A stretch of DNA of 52,841 nucleotides from an uncultured Oscillospiraceae bacterium (GTDB lineage Bacteria; Bacillota; Clostridia; Oscillospirales; Oscillospiraceae): assembly GCA_949935795.1 (NCBI GenBank), contig CATLFX010000014.1:1-52841 (forward strand), written 5' to 3'. The notes under the pieces were generated by a model. The model saw only the letters and a program-made list of their open reading frames with translations. It made no database searches and was not told where the DNA came from. The position numbers and the translations under genes are program-made. Numbering within the stretch: the first letter of the stretch is position 1; every line of letters starts with the position of its first letter. Below are positions 1-7,914 of the stretch, one piece after another.

Positions 1-147
1 GAGGGGGAACTCCCCGCGGCGGAAGCGCCCGCTGAAGAGTCCGCGCCTCCGGCGGAGGAGGCCCCCGCCGTAGAGGAGACCGCCCCGGCCAAGCCCAAGG
101 CGGCCCGGAAGGCCCCCGCCAAAAAGGGCGGCAGGCGCAAACAATAA
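1..147 (+). CDS. C-terminal tail of a probable BMC-locus protein (partial)
   Basis: The window opens inside a reading frame that ends with TAA 33 bases before the next BMC gene. The visible 48 residues are low complexity: an acidic Ala/Pro/Glu stretch followed by a basic Ala/Pro/Lys end (AKPKAARKAPAKKGGRRKQ). No folded domain is visible. Shell proteins of the PduK/EutK kind carry C-terminal extensions, and pduK lies close to pduJ and pduL in classical operons, so a BMC-domain protein with a disordered basic tail is a reasonable guess. The diagnostic domain is outside the window, so the family is inference only. The reading frame and stop codon are clear. Confidence 0.6.
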   Translation, partial: EGELPAAEAPAEESAPPAEEAPAVEETAPAKPKAARKAPAKKGGRRKQ

Positions 148-180
148 GCACGATCGCGAGACGATCACTAGGAGGTAACT

Positions 181-462
181 ATGAATAAGGGTGAAGCTCT
201 CGGCATGATCGAGACCAAGGGTCTGGTGGGCGCCATTGAGGCCGCCGATGCCATGACCAAGTCCGCAAACGTGACCCTGATCGGCTATGAGAAGATCGGC
301 TCCGGCCTGGTCACCGTCATGGTCCGGGGCGACGTGGGCGCCGTCAAGGCGTCTGTGGACGCGGGGTCCGTCGCTGCCGAGAAGGTGGGCGAGGTAGTCT
401 CTGTCCACGTGATCCCCAGGCCCCACACCGACGTGGAGAAGATCCTGCCCAAAGACCTGTAA
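181..462 (+). CDS. BMC-H microcompartment shell protein (PduA/PduJ/EutM type)
   Basis: A 93-residue single BMC-domain protein that forms hexameric tiles of the polyhedral shell, whose central pore passes substrates and products. The start [20 protein letters not shown], the stretch [15 protein letters not shown] and the end [10 protein letters not shown] are the canonical signatures of this family, and the length matches PduA, PduJ and EutM. An AGGAGG-type ribosome binding site lies 5 to 6 bases before the ATG. It is followed 16 bases later by pduL, so it sits where pduJ sits in classical pdu operons. PduA, PduJ and EutM are too similar to separate by eye, so no symbol is given. Confidence 0.95.
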   Translation: MNKGEALGMIETKGLVGAIEAADAMTKSANVTLIGYEKIGSGLVTVMVRGDVGAVKASVDAGSVAAEKVGEVVSVHVIPRPHTDVEKILPKDL

Positions 463-478
463 TAAGGTGGTATGAACC

Positions 479-1123
479 GTGGAGAAACAGACCTATGAGA
501 TGTTCGTCCAACTGGTCACCCGGCTGGTCATCGAAGAGCTGGAGAAATTCCAGCGCTCGGTGCCCATCGGCGTGTCCAACCGGCACATCCATCTGGACCG
601 GAAGGATATGGACATCCTGTTTGGTCAGGACAGCGAGCTGACCTTTAAAAAGGAACTGGGCCAGCCGGGCCAGTATGCTTGCGAGGAGACCGTTACCCTC
701 CATGGGCCCAAGGGGGAGCTGAGCCGCGTGCGCGTGCTCGGCCCCCTGCGGAGCGAGTCCCAGGTGGAGATTTCCGTCACCGACGGGTTCGCTCTGGGCG
801 TGAGGCCCCCCATTCGGGAGTCTGGCAAGCTGGCGGGCACCCCTGGGGTGACCATCGTGGGCCCCAAGGGGACCATTGAGAAAGACACGGGCACCATTGC
901 CGCACTGCGCCACATCCATCTGACTCCCGAGGACGCCCAGCGCATGGGCGTGAAGGATAAGCAGATGGTGAAGGTGGAGATCCGCGGACTGCGGGGAGGC
1001 ATTTTCCACAACGTGCTCATCCGGGTGTCGGAGCAGTTCGCACCGGAAATGCACATCGACGTGGACGAGGCCAACGCCTTTGGCGTAAAGAACGGCGACC
1101 GGGCCTACATTATTGTGGACTGA
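479..1123 (+). CDS. pduL: Phosphate propanoyltransferase PduL
   Basis: This 214-residue enzyme converts propionyl-CoA and phosphate into propionyl phosphate and CoA inside the compartment, which recycles CoA for PduP. The family's metal-binding histidine motifs are visible: SNRHIHL with H36 and H38, LRHIHL with H145 and H147, and EMHIDVDEANA with H192. The first 25 residues form a likely amphipathic helix, as expected of an encapsulation peptide. The start is GTG; an ATG a few bases upstream is in another frame, and AAGGTGG lies at suitable spacing. It lies between a shell gene and eutJ, as in several Firmicutes pdu operons. Confidence 0.95.
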   Translation: MEKQTYEMFVQLVTRLVIEELEKFQRSVPIGVSNRHIHLDRKDMDILFGQDSELTFKKELGQPGQYACEETVTLHGPKGELSRVRVLGPLRSESQVEISVTDGFALGVRPPIRESGKLAGTPGVTIVGPKGTIEKDTGTIAALRHIHLTPEDAQRMGVKDKQMVKVEIRGLRGGIFHNVLIRVSEQFAPEMHIDVDEANAFGVKNGDRAYIIVD

Positions 1124-1150
1124 GCAAAGACTTGAGGGTGGAGAACGGAT

Positions 1151-1978
1151 ATGAGCCATGACATGGGGGCGTGCAACGAAACCTTAGTGGAGTTTGAGCG
1201 CCTCATTGAAGAACATCGGAATAACCCCTGGACGGGGGTCCTGCGCACCGGCGTGGACCTGGGCACCGCCAACATCGTGCTGGCCGTGGTGGATGAGGAG
1301 AACCGGCCTGTGGCCGGGATCACTTACCCCTCCACCGTGGTGCGGGACGGCGTGGTGGTGGACTATATGGGCGCTGTGCGCACCGTCACCCGGCTGAAGG
1401 CCGAGCTGGAGGACCAGCTGGGCGTAACGCTGGACGCGGCGGGCTGTGCCATTCCGCCGGGCATCGTGTCCGGAAGTGTCAAGGCCATCGGCAACGTGGT
1501 GGAGGCGGCAGGGTTCCGCCTTACCAGCACCGTGGATGAGCCCACGGCGGCGGCCTCTGTGCTGGGTATTACGGACGGGGCAGTGGTTGACGTGGGCGGA
1601 GGGACCACCGGCATCAGCATCCTGAAGGACGGCGAGGTGATCTTCGTGGACGACGAGCCCACCGGCGGCACCCATATGACGCTGGTGCTGGCGGGCTTCC
1701 ACGGGTGCGACACCCACGAGGCCGAGCTGATGAAACGGGACCCGGCCCAGGAGCACAGCGTGTTCCCGGTGATCAAGCCGGTGGTGGAGAAAATGGCCGC
1801 CATCGTCAAGCGCTGCCTGGCGAAATACCCGGTGGACACGGTCTATGTGGTGGGGGGCGCGTGCTGCTTCACCGAGTTCGAGACCGTGTTCCAAAAATAT
1901 CTGGAGATCCCTGTGGTGAAGCCGGCGGCCCCGCTGCTGGTGACGCCGCTGGGCATCGCCATGAACTGCACCAATTAA
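1151..1978 (+). CDS. eutJ: EutJ-type actin/Hsp70-fold ATPase of the BMC operon
   Basis: A 275-residue protein of the EutJ family, proposed to act as a chaperone or reactivation ATPase in ethanolamine and propanediol operons; its exact role is not settled. The actin-fold nucleotide motifs are visible: phosphate 1 GVDLGTANIVLAVVD near residue 36, phosphate 2 VVDVGGGTTGISIL near residue 148, and the adenosine motif YVVGGACCFTEFE near residue 235. EutJ also follows pduL in lactobacillus pdu operons, so a eut-named gene here does not by itself imply ethanolamine use. It starts 27 bases after pduL and ends 15 bases before the next gene. Confidence 0.9.
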   Translation: MSHDMGACNETLVEFERLIEEHRNNPWTGVLRTGVDLGTANIVLAVVDEENRPVAGITYPSTVVRDGVVVDYMGAVRTVTRLKAELEDQLGVTLDAAGCAIPPGIVSGSVKAIGNVVEAAGFRLTSTVDEPTAAASVLGITDGAVVDVGGGTTGISILKDGEVIFVDDEPTGGTHMTLVLAGFHGCDTHEAELMKRDPAQEHSVFPVIKPVVEKMAAIVKRCLAKYPVDTVYVVGGACCFTEFETVFQKYLEIPVVKPAAPLLVTPLGIAMNCTN

Positions 1979-1993
1979 GGCAGGTGAGGACCA

Positions 1994-2833
1994 TTGACAG
2001 AACAGGAACGACATGACCTGGCCATGACCCTGCTGGCGGACGAGCTGGCGGAGCGGGTGGTCCGAAAACTGATAGACCGGCAGAAGCGGGCGCTGGTGAT
2101 CGTCACCGGCGCGGCCATCGGCGTACCCACCGCGCTGGAAGGCTTGAAGGAGCTGCGGAAGGAAGGATTCACCTACCACGTGCTCATGACCCGCAGCGCC
2201 ATGTACGTGACGGGGGAGGAGGCCGTGCGGGCCGCTCTGGACCCGGAGGAGCTCTGGGTGGAGTCGCCGGACGGCTTCCCCGAGCAGGTGGCCGCCCGGT
2301 TTGATACCATCCTGGTGCCCGCCCTGACGGTGCGCACAGCGGCCTATCTGGCCAACTGCATGCCGGAGACCCCCGCCGCCACCATGATTTTCAATGGGCT
2401 GCTGAAGGGAAAAAACGTGGTGGTCGCCGTAGACGGCGCCTGTCCGGACAACCCCATGCGGGCCAAGCTGGGCTATCACATGACCCCCGCCATGCGGGAC
2501 GCGCTCCATGAGAACCTGGAGAAGCTCCAGGCCTATGGAGCCCGGCTGACCCCGGCGGAGGGAATGGCTCAAGCGGTACGCAAGGCCGTCACCAGCTTCC
2601 TGCCCGCCCGGACGGCGGCCAAGAAGGCTGAGGCTCCCGCCAAAACCCAGGGCGGCGGGGCCCGGGACGGCAAGGTGATCCGTCCCGCCATGACAGGCAA
2701 AATCCTCGGCGTGAAGGCGGTGAACACCGCCCCTCAGGGCGCGGTCATCGTTGTGCCCCGCGGCACCATTGTCACCGCCCTGGCCTCCGACGAGGCCCGC
2801 ATGCGGGGCGTGGCCATTCAAATCGAATCATAG
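1994..2833 (+). CDS. Flavoprotein-like BMC protein in the pduM position
   Basis: A 279-residue protein. Residues 1 to 32 form a charged amphipathic helix that could be an encapsulation peptide. The middle has a Rossmann-like flavoprotein (HFCD-like) look: RALVIVTGAAIGVPTALEGL near residue 33, FDTILVPALTVRTAAYLA, and VVVAVDGACPDNP. After an Ala/Lys-rich linker, the last 45 residues contain VVPRGTIVTALASDEARMRGV, which resembles the end motif seen in PduM, EutQ and EutT-like BMC proteins. It occupies the pduM slot between pduL-eutJ and pduN. The start is TTG with AGGTGAGGA upstream. The reaction, if any, is unknown. Confidence 0.7.
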   Translation: MTEQERHDLAMTLLADELAERVVRKLIDRQKRALVIVTGAAIGVPTALEGLKELRKEGFTYHVLMTRSAMYVTGEEAVRAALDPEELWVESPDGFPEQVAARFDTILVPALTVRTAAYLANCMPETPAATMIFNGLLKGKNVVVAVDGACPDNPMRAKLGYHMTPAMRDALHENLEKLQAYGARLTPAEGMAQAVRKAVTSFLPARTAAKKAEAPAKTQGGGARDGKVIRPAMTGKILGVKAVNTAPQGAVIVVPRGTIVTALASDEARMRGVAIQIES

Positions 2834-2847
2834 AAAGGTGGAGCGAA

Positions 2848-3114
2848 ATGTATTTAGGCAGAGTGATCGGCACCGTGGTCTCCACCAGTAAGAACAAGGA
2901 TTTAGTCGGGATGAAGCTGCTCATCGTGGAGAAGCTCACCGAGCGCCTGGAGCGGGAGGGCTCCACCGAGATCGCGGTGGACTCCGTGGGCGCGGGCACC
3001 GGCGAAATCGTCATCGTCAGCCAGGGCAGCTCCGCCCGGTACGTGTTCCAGAACGCCTCGGCCCCCATTGACAAGGCCATCGTGGGCATTGTGGACACGG
3101 TGGAGGTGGGCTGA
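2848..3114 (+). CDS. pduN: BMC vertex (pentamer) protein, EutN/CcmL/PduN family
   Basis: An 88-residue EutN/CcmL-family protein that forms pentamers closing the vertices of the polyhedral shell. The opening MYLGRVIGTVVSTSKNKDL and the later VDSVGAGTGEIVIVSQGSSAR and DKAIVGIVDTVE are typical of the family, and the length fits. It sits directly before pduO, as pduN does elsewhere. Its TGA overlaps the ATG of pduO by one base (TGATG), which points to translational coupling. EutN would be an equally valid name on sequence alone; position favours pduN. Confidence 0.93.
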   Translation: MYLGRVIGTVVSTSKNKDLVGMKLLIVEKLTERLEREGSTEIAVDSVGAGTGEIVIVSQGSSARYVFQNASAPIDKAIVGIVDTVEVG

Positions 3115-4082
3115 TGGCGAACCTCTACACCAAGGGCGGCGACAAAGGCCAGACCAGTCTCGTCGGCGGGGGCCGGGTGAGCAAATCCGACCCCAAGGTG
3201 GAGTGCTACGGCACCATCGACGAGGCCAACTCCATGCTGGGCCTGGCCTATACCCAGACAGACAACGAATTTATCCGCGCCACGGTCCGCAAGATCCAAG
3301 GGCGGCTGTTCTCCGTGGGCGCGGAATTGGCGAGCGATTCCCCGGAGACCGCCGCCGCCCTCAAGGGGAACATCGACCAGGAGGACGTGGCGTTTCTGGA
3401 GGGGGTGGTGGACACCTGCACCCTCACCACCGGCAAGCAGACCCACTTCGTCATCCCCGGCGTGGACCCCGCCTCGGCGGCCCTCCACGTGGCCCGGACC
3501 ATCGTCCGGCGGGCGGAGCGGCGGATGGTGGAACTGCCCGTGCGGGAAGTGCTGGTGCGCTATATCAACCGGCTGTCCGACGCCATCTACGCCATGGCGC
3601 GCCTCCAGGAGGACCTGACCCAGATGCGGGAAAAGGTGACGGATCTGGTGAAAGAGGCGATGGCACAGCAGAATAGCGGCGGTTTTCCTCCCATGAGCCT
3701 GGAGATCCTCCACCGCATGGCAGAGCGGGCCGAGGAGAAATCCAAGGAGCTGGGTGTGCCGGTGGTGTTCTCCGCCGTAGACGCGGGGGGCAACCTGATG
3801 CTCCTTCAGCGGATGGAGGGGGCGCTGGTGGGCAGTGTGGAGGTATCGGCCGGCAAGGCCTATACCGCCTATGCCTTCCAGATGCCTACCCACGAGCTGG
3901 GCGCGGCCTCCCGGCCCGACGGCCCCCTGTATGGCATTGAAAACGCCAACCCGGGCAAGATTGTGCTGTTCGGCGGCGGATTCCCCTACATCGTGGACGG
4001 CAAGGTGGCCGGGGGGATCGGCGTGTCCGGTGGGACGGTGGAGCAGGACATGGAGATCGCGCGTTACGCAATGTCAATTTGA
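3114..4082 (+). CDS. pduO: Cob(I)alamin adenosyltransferase PduO with C-terminal GlcG/HbpS domain
   Basis: A 322-residue two-domain protein. Residues 1 to about 185 are a PduO-type ATP:cob(I)alamin adenosyltransferase, shown by YTKGGDKGQTSLVGGGRVSK, ECYGTIDEANSMLGLAY and VRRAERRMVEL. Residues about 193 to 322 are a GlcG/HbpS-like domain (MSLEILHRMAERAEEK, VSAGKAYTAYAF, GGIGVSGGTVEQDMEIA), which binds heme in Salmonella PduO. It makes adenosylcobalamin for a B12-dependent diol dehydratase or ammonia lyase in the compartment. Its presence argues that the unseen signature enzyme is B12-dependent rather than a glycyl radical enzyme. Confidence 0.95.
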   Translation: MANLYTKGGDKGQTSLVGGGRVSKSDPKVECYGTIDEANSMLGLAYTQTDNEFIRATVRKIQGRLFSVGAELASDSPETAAALKGNIDQEDVAFLEGVVDTCTLTTGKQTHFVIPGVDPASAALHVARTIVRRAERRMVELPVREVLVRYINRLSDAIYAMARLQEDLTQMREKVTDLVKEAMAQQNSGGFPPMSLEILHRMAERAEEKSKELGVPVVFSAVDAGGNLMLLQRMEGALVGSVEVSAGKAYTAYAFQMPTHELGAASRPDGPLYGIENANPGKIVLFGGGFPYIVDGKVAGGIGVSGGTVEQDMEIARYAMSI

Positions 4083-4096
4083 GGAGGGAACCACAT

Positions 4097-5515
4097 ATGA
4101 ACGTAGATGAAAAACTGGTGGCCAGCATTGTCCAGAAGGTGCTCAGCAAAGTGGACATGGGCAGCGCCGAGCCCAACTGCGCCGCCGCGGGCGGCGACTG
4201 GGGCGTGTTCGCCACCATGAACGAGGCCGTGGAGGCCGCTGCCGCCGCCCAGAAGCAGTATCTGAACTGCTCCATGGCCGACCGGGCCAAGTACGTCCAG
4301 GCCATCCGGGACGTGGTTCTGGAAGAGGAGAATCTGGACTACATCTCCCGCCTGGCGGTGGAAGAGACCGGCATGGGCGGCTATGAGTATAAGCTCATCA
4401 AGAACCGCCTGGCGGCCACCAAGACCCCCGGCATTGAGGATTTGACCACCGAGGCCATGAGCGGCGACGACGGCCTGACGCTGGTGGAGTATTCCCCCTT
4501 CGGCGTCATCGGCTCCATCACCCCCACCACCAACCCCACCGAGACGGTGATCTGCAATTCCATCGGGATGCTGGCGGCGGGCAACTCCGTGGTGTTCAGC
4601 CCCCATCCCCGGGCCAAGATGGTGTCCCTGCACCTGATCCAGCTCATCAACCGGGCCCTGGCCCGTGTGGGCGCGCCCGCCAACCTGGTGGTCACCGTGT
4701 CCGAGCCCTCCATTGAGAACACCAACGCCATGATGAACCATCCCGCGGTGCGGATGCTGGTGGCCACCGGCGGCCCCGCTATCGTCAAGACGGTGCTGTC
4801 CAGCGGCAAGAAGGCCATCGGCGCGGGCGCGGGCAACCCCCCCGTGGTGGTGGACGAGACCGCCAACATCGAGAAGGCCGCCCAGGACATCGTGGACGGG
4901 TGCAGCTTTGACAACAACCTGCCCTGCATCGCGGAGAAGGAAGTTATCGCGGTGGACTCCATCGCGGACTACCTCATGTTCAACATGAAGAAGTGTGGCG
5001 CCTACGAGGTGAAGGACCCCGAGATCATCGACAAGCTGGTGAAGCTGGTGGTCAAGGAGGACGGCAAGCACCCCGTTACCGACTACGTGGGCAAGAGCGC
5101 CAAGTACATCCTGGAGAAGGTGGGCATCAGCGTCGGCCCCGAGGTGAAGGTCATCATGATGGAGGCCAAGGAGGAGCACCCCTTCGTGCAGGTGGAGCTG
5201 ATGATGCCCATCCTGCCCGTGGTGCGGGTGCCCGACGTGGACGCCGCCATCGACATGGCCGTCCGGGTGGAGCACGGCAACCGCCACACCGCCATGATGC
5301 ACTCCCGGAACGTGGATAAGCTGACCAAGATGGCCAAGCTGATCCAGACCACCATCTTTGTGAAGAACGGCCCCTCCTACGCCGGCATCGGCGTGGGCGG
5401 CGAGGGCTACACCACATTCACCATCGCCGGCCCCACCGGAGAGGGTCTGACCTCGGCCAAGTCCTTCGCCCGGCGGCGCAGATGTGTGCTGGTCGGAGGC
5501 CTGGACGTCCGATAA
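4097..5515 (+). CDS. pduP: CoA-acylating propionaldehyde dehydrogenase PduP
   Basis: A 472-residue aldehyde dehydrogenase that oxidises propionaldehyde (or acetaldehyde) with NAD+ and CoA to the acyl-CoA. The catalytic cysteine is C277 in NNLPCIAEKE, and cofactor-binding motifs SPFGVIGSITPTTNP and GAGAGNPPVVVD are present. The N-terminus MNVDEKLVASIVQKVLSKV is an amphipathic helix like the encapsulation peptide of characterised PduP. The ATG after GAGGAGGG was chosen over an upstream in-frame TTG that overlaps the ribosome binding site. No alcohol dehydrogenase (pduQ) follows it, unlike in Salmonella. Confidence 0.95.
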   Translation: MNVDEKLVASIVQKVLSKVDMGSAEPNCAAAGGDWGVFATMNEAVEAAAAAQKQYLNCSMADRAKYVQAIRDVVLEEENLDYISRLAVEETGMGGYEYKLIKNRLAATKTPGIEDLTTEAMSGDDGLTLVEYSPFGVIGSITPTTNPTETVICNSIGMLAAGNSVVFSPHPRAKMVSLHLIQLINRALARVGAPANLVVTVSEPSIENTNAMMNHPAVRMLVATGGPAIVKTVLSSGKKAIGAGAGNPPVVVDETANIEKAAQDIVDGCSFDNNLPCIAEKEVIAVDSIADYLMFNMKKCGAYEVKDPEIIDKLVKLVVKEDGKHPVTDYVGKSAKYILEKVGISVGPEVKVIMMEAKEEHPFVQVELMMPILPVVRVPDVDAAIDMAVRVEHGNRHTAMMHSRNVDKLTKMAKLIQTTIFVKNGPSYAGIGVGGEGYTTFTIAGPTGEGLTSAKSFARRRRCVLVGGLDVR

Positions 5516-5533
5516 TCGGAAGGGGTGCGCCTT

Positions 5534-6856
5534 ATGTCTGAAAATTTGATCGCCCAGGTCCAGAGCGCGGGCGTGGTGGGGGCCGGCGGCGCCGGCTTTC
5601 CCACCCACGTCAAGCTCAACGCCAAGGCTGACACGGTCATCATCAACGGGGCGGAGTGCGAACCCCTGCTCCGGGTGGACCAGCAGCTGATGGACCGTCA
5701 GGCGGAAAAGCTGCTCACCGCCCTGGACCTGATCGTGGACCATCTGGGGGCGGAAAAGGGCGTGGTGGCGCTGAAGGAGCACTATCACGCCGCAGCGGAG
5801 TCGCTGAAAAAGGCCCTGCCCGCCCACCCGAAGCTGAGCGTCCACCTGCTGGGGGCTTTTTACCCGGCGGGCGACGAGCAGGTTATCGTCTATGAGGTTA
5901 CGGGCCGCATCGTCCCCGAGGGGGGCATCCCCCTGGCCGTGGGCGTGGTAGTCACCAATGTGGAGACCGCGCTGAACGTGCTGGACGCCTCCCAGGGCAA
6001 ACCGGTGGTGGAGAAATATGTCACCCTCACCGGCGCGGTGCGTACGCCCAAGACCGTCAAGGTGCCTCTGGGCATCACCGTGGCCCAGGCGCTGGCCTTG
6101 GCGGGCGGGCCCACCGTCAGCGACTACAAGGTGGTCAACGGCGGACCCATGATGGGCAAGATCGTCCCCGTGGACAGCACCATCACCAAGACCACCAAGG
6201 GCCTCATTGTGGTCCCGGTGGGGCACCCCTTGCTGGTGAGCCTGGAGCGGCCCGTCACCGACTCCACCCGGAGGGCGGCCACGGCCTGTATGCAGTGCTC
6301 TCTGTGCTCCGAGGTGTGCCCGCGCCATATGCTGGGCCACCGCATCGAACCCCATAAGCTTATGCGGGTGGCGGCCTACGGCAGCCTGTGCGACCCGGAG
6401 CAGACCCCCATGAACGCCTATCTGTGCGTGGGCTGCCGTCTGTGCGAGTACGCCTGCGTCATGGGCCTCCAGCCCTGGAAGCTCAACAACAACATGAAGA
6501 ACATCCTGGCGGGCAAGGGCATCCGCAACGGACTGCACGACCAGCCCGAGCACGCCGCACCCTTCCGGGACTTCAAACGCTATCCGGTGCACAAGCTGAT
6601 CCATCAGCTGGGCCTGGCTGCGTATGACGTGGCCGCGCCTCTGGACGAGACGGTTCCCGCCTATGACAAGGTGACTCTGTCCCTGCGGCAGGGGGCGGGG
6701 GCCCCGTCCCAGCCGGTGGTGAGCGTGGGCGCTCAGGTGAACAAGGGCGACCTCATCGCTCAAATTCCCGAGGGCAAGCTGGGCTCCAGCCTCCACGCCA
6801 GCATTACGGGGACCATCGCGGCCATTGACGGCGACAGCATCGTCATTCAGGCTTGA
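5534..6856 (+). CDS. pduS: PduS, RnfC-like flavin/iron-sulfur cobalamin reductase
   Basis: A 440-residue RnfC-like protein. The N-terminal part has the glycine-rich NADH/FMN motif GAGGAGFPTHVKL near residue 17 and NGAECEPLL. Two [4Fe-4S] motifs follow: C252, C255, C258, C262 and C298, C301, C304, C308. A C-terminal barrel-sandwich (biotinyl-lipoyl-like) segment ends the protein. PduS reduces cob(III)alamin to cob(I)alamin for PduO, and may also return electrons across the shell with PduT. ATG was preferred over an in-frame GTG three codons upstream because AAGGGG is correctly spaced to it. Confidence 0.95.
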   Translation: MSENLIAQVQSAGVVGAGGAGFPTHVKLNAKADTVIINGAECEPLLRVDQQLMDRQAEKLLTALDLIVDHLGAEKGVVALKEHYHAAAESLKKALPAHPKLSVHLLGAFYPAGDEQVIVYEVTGRIVPEGGIPLAVGVVVTNVETALNVLDASQGKPVVEKYVTLTGAVRTPKTVKVPLGITVAQALALAGGPTVSDYKVVNGGPMMGKIVPVDSTITKTTKGLIVVPVGHPLLVSLERPVTDSTRRAATACMQCSLCSEVCPRHMLGHRIEPHKLMRVAAYGSLCDPEQTPMNAYLCVGCRLCEYACVMGLQPWKLNNNMKNILAGKGIRNGLHDQPEHAAPFRDFKRYPVHKLIHQLGLAAYDVAAPLDETVPAYDKVTLSLRQGAGAPSQPVVSVGAQVNKGDLIAQIPEGKLGSSLHASITGTIAAIDGDSIVIQA

Positions 6857-6887
6857 CGAAATCTAGTCATAAGAAAAGAGGACGCTT

Positions 6888-7436
6888 ATGGGAAAGTCGA
6901 TTGGATTGATCGAGCTGAAAAGCATCCCCGCCGGGGTGCAGACCGCCGATGAAATGCTGAAGGCCGCCAATGTGGAGCTGCTGGTGGCCACCGCCATCTG
7001 CCCGGGCAAATACATCATCCTCATCTGCGGGCAGGTGGGGGCCGTCAAGAGCTCGATGGAGCGGGGCCGCCAGGTGGCGGGGACCTACCTGATCTGCCAC
7101 CACACCATTAACAATGTGCACGACTCCGTGCCCGGCGCCCTGATGGGCACCGTGGAGGTGGAGAAGATCACCGCCATCGGCATGGTGGAGACCATGTCCG
7201 CCCTCACCATCGTGCGGGCGGCGGATATCGCGGCCAAGGCCTCCAACGTCACCCTCATGGACGTGCGGGTGGCCCGGGGGCTGGGCGGCAAGGGCTTCCT
7301 CATCCTGACGGGCGAGGTGTCCGCTGTGAAGTCGGCCGTCAACAACTGCCTGACCCAGCTGGCGGACACCGGGGACATCACCAGCACCTGCGTGATCCCC
7401 TCTCCCCACAAGGGCCTGCTGGAGAAGCTGAACTGA
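6888..7436 (+). CDS. pduT: PduT, tandem-BMC shell protein with [4Fe-4S] pore ligand
   Basis: A 182-residue shell protein with two BMC domains (about residues 3 to 88 and 93 to 180), forming trimers that mimic hexamers. PduT of Salmonella and Citrobacter carries a [4Fe-4S] cluster at the trimer axis held by Cys38. Here position 38 is also cysteine, in TAICPGKYIILICG, so the cluster is probably conserved. It follows pduS by 31 bases, which fits the idea that PduS and PduT pass electrons through the shell. The second domain begins EKITAIGMVETMSALT. Confidence 0.94.
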   Translation: MGKSIGLIELKSIPAGVQTADEMLKAANVELLVATAICPGKYIILICGQVGAVKSSMERGRQVAGTYLICHHTINNVHDSVPGALMGTVEVEKITAIGMVETMSALTIVRAADIAAKASNVTLMDVRVARGLGGKGFLILTGEVSAVKSAVNNCLTQLADTGDITSTCVIPSPHKGLLEKLN

Positions 7437-7450
7437 CCTTTTTTGACCAG

Positions 7451-7475
7451 CCCGGCCGGGACGATACCGGTCGGG
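7451..7475 (+). other. Intra-operon stem-loop between pduT and pduU
   Basis: CCCGGCCGG and CCGGTCGGG can pair over nine base pairs with one G-U, leaving a seven-base loop. A run of six T lies upstream rather than downstream, so it is not a normal terminator on the + strand. It may be an mRNA processing or stability element that adjusts pduU and pduV expression; that is inference. Confidence 0.4.
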
Positions 7476-7515
7476 CCGGTCCCATCCAGAAAATCATGAA
7501 GGAGTGTGGCTGGCC

Positions 7516-7914
7516 ATGGACAAGGAACCCCTTGACAGCCTGTTGAAATTCGGCGCGTCAACGGAGGGCAAGATCCGTCTTATCCAGGAGACGGTCCCCG
7601 GCAAACAGGTGACTCTGGCCCATGTCATCGCCAACCCGGACGAGATCATCTATAAAAAACTGGGGCTGGACCCTAATGTGGACTACGCCCAGGCCGCCAT
7701 TGGCATCTGCTGCCTGTGTCCGTCGGAGACGGCGGTTATCGCGGGCGACGTGGCCCTCAAGACCTCCAGGGTGGAGATGGGCTTTATCGACCGTTTCAGC
7801 GGCACGCTGATTTTCACCGGGCGCATTTCCAACGTGCAGTCCGCTATGCAGGGCATCACCAGCTTCCTGCAAAACAAGCTGGGCTTTACGGTGTGTGAGA
7901 TCACCAAGACATGA
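7516..7914 (+). CDS. pduU: BMC shell protein PduU (circularly permuted BMC-H, EutS family)
   Basis: A 132-residue shell protein of the PduU/EutS family, in which the BMC fold is circularly permuted and the N-terminal segment forms a small beta-barrel cap over the pore. KIRLIQETVPGKQVTLAHVIANP is the family signature, and GICCLCPSETAVIAGDVALK and GTLIFTGRISNVQSAMQGI complete the fold. The ATG used here is preceded by AAGGAG at a rather long spacing of 11 bases; an in-frame GTG four codons upstream is the alternative. Its end overlaps the start of the next gene in an ATGA. Confidence 0.93.
   Translation: MDKEPLDSLLKFGASTEGKIRLIQETVPGKQVTLAHVIANPDEIIYKKLGLDPNVDYAQAAIGICCLCPSETAVIAGDVALKTSRVEMGFIDRFSGTLIFTGRISNVQSAMQGITSFLQNKLGFTVCEITKT

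Noticed and set aside
1184-2821. A 545-codon minus-strand open frame opposite eutJ and the flavoprotein-like gene
   Set aside because: No ribosome binding site, no motifs; it is the shadow of two supported genes.
4064-6796. A 910-codon open frame on the minus strand opposite pduP-pduS
   Set aside because: Its product is His/Gly/Val-rich with no domain signature and mirrors the codon bias of the well-supported genes on the other strand.
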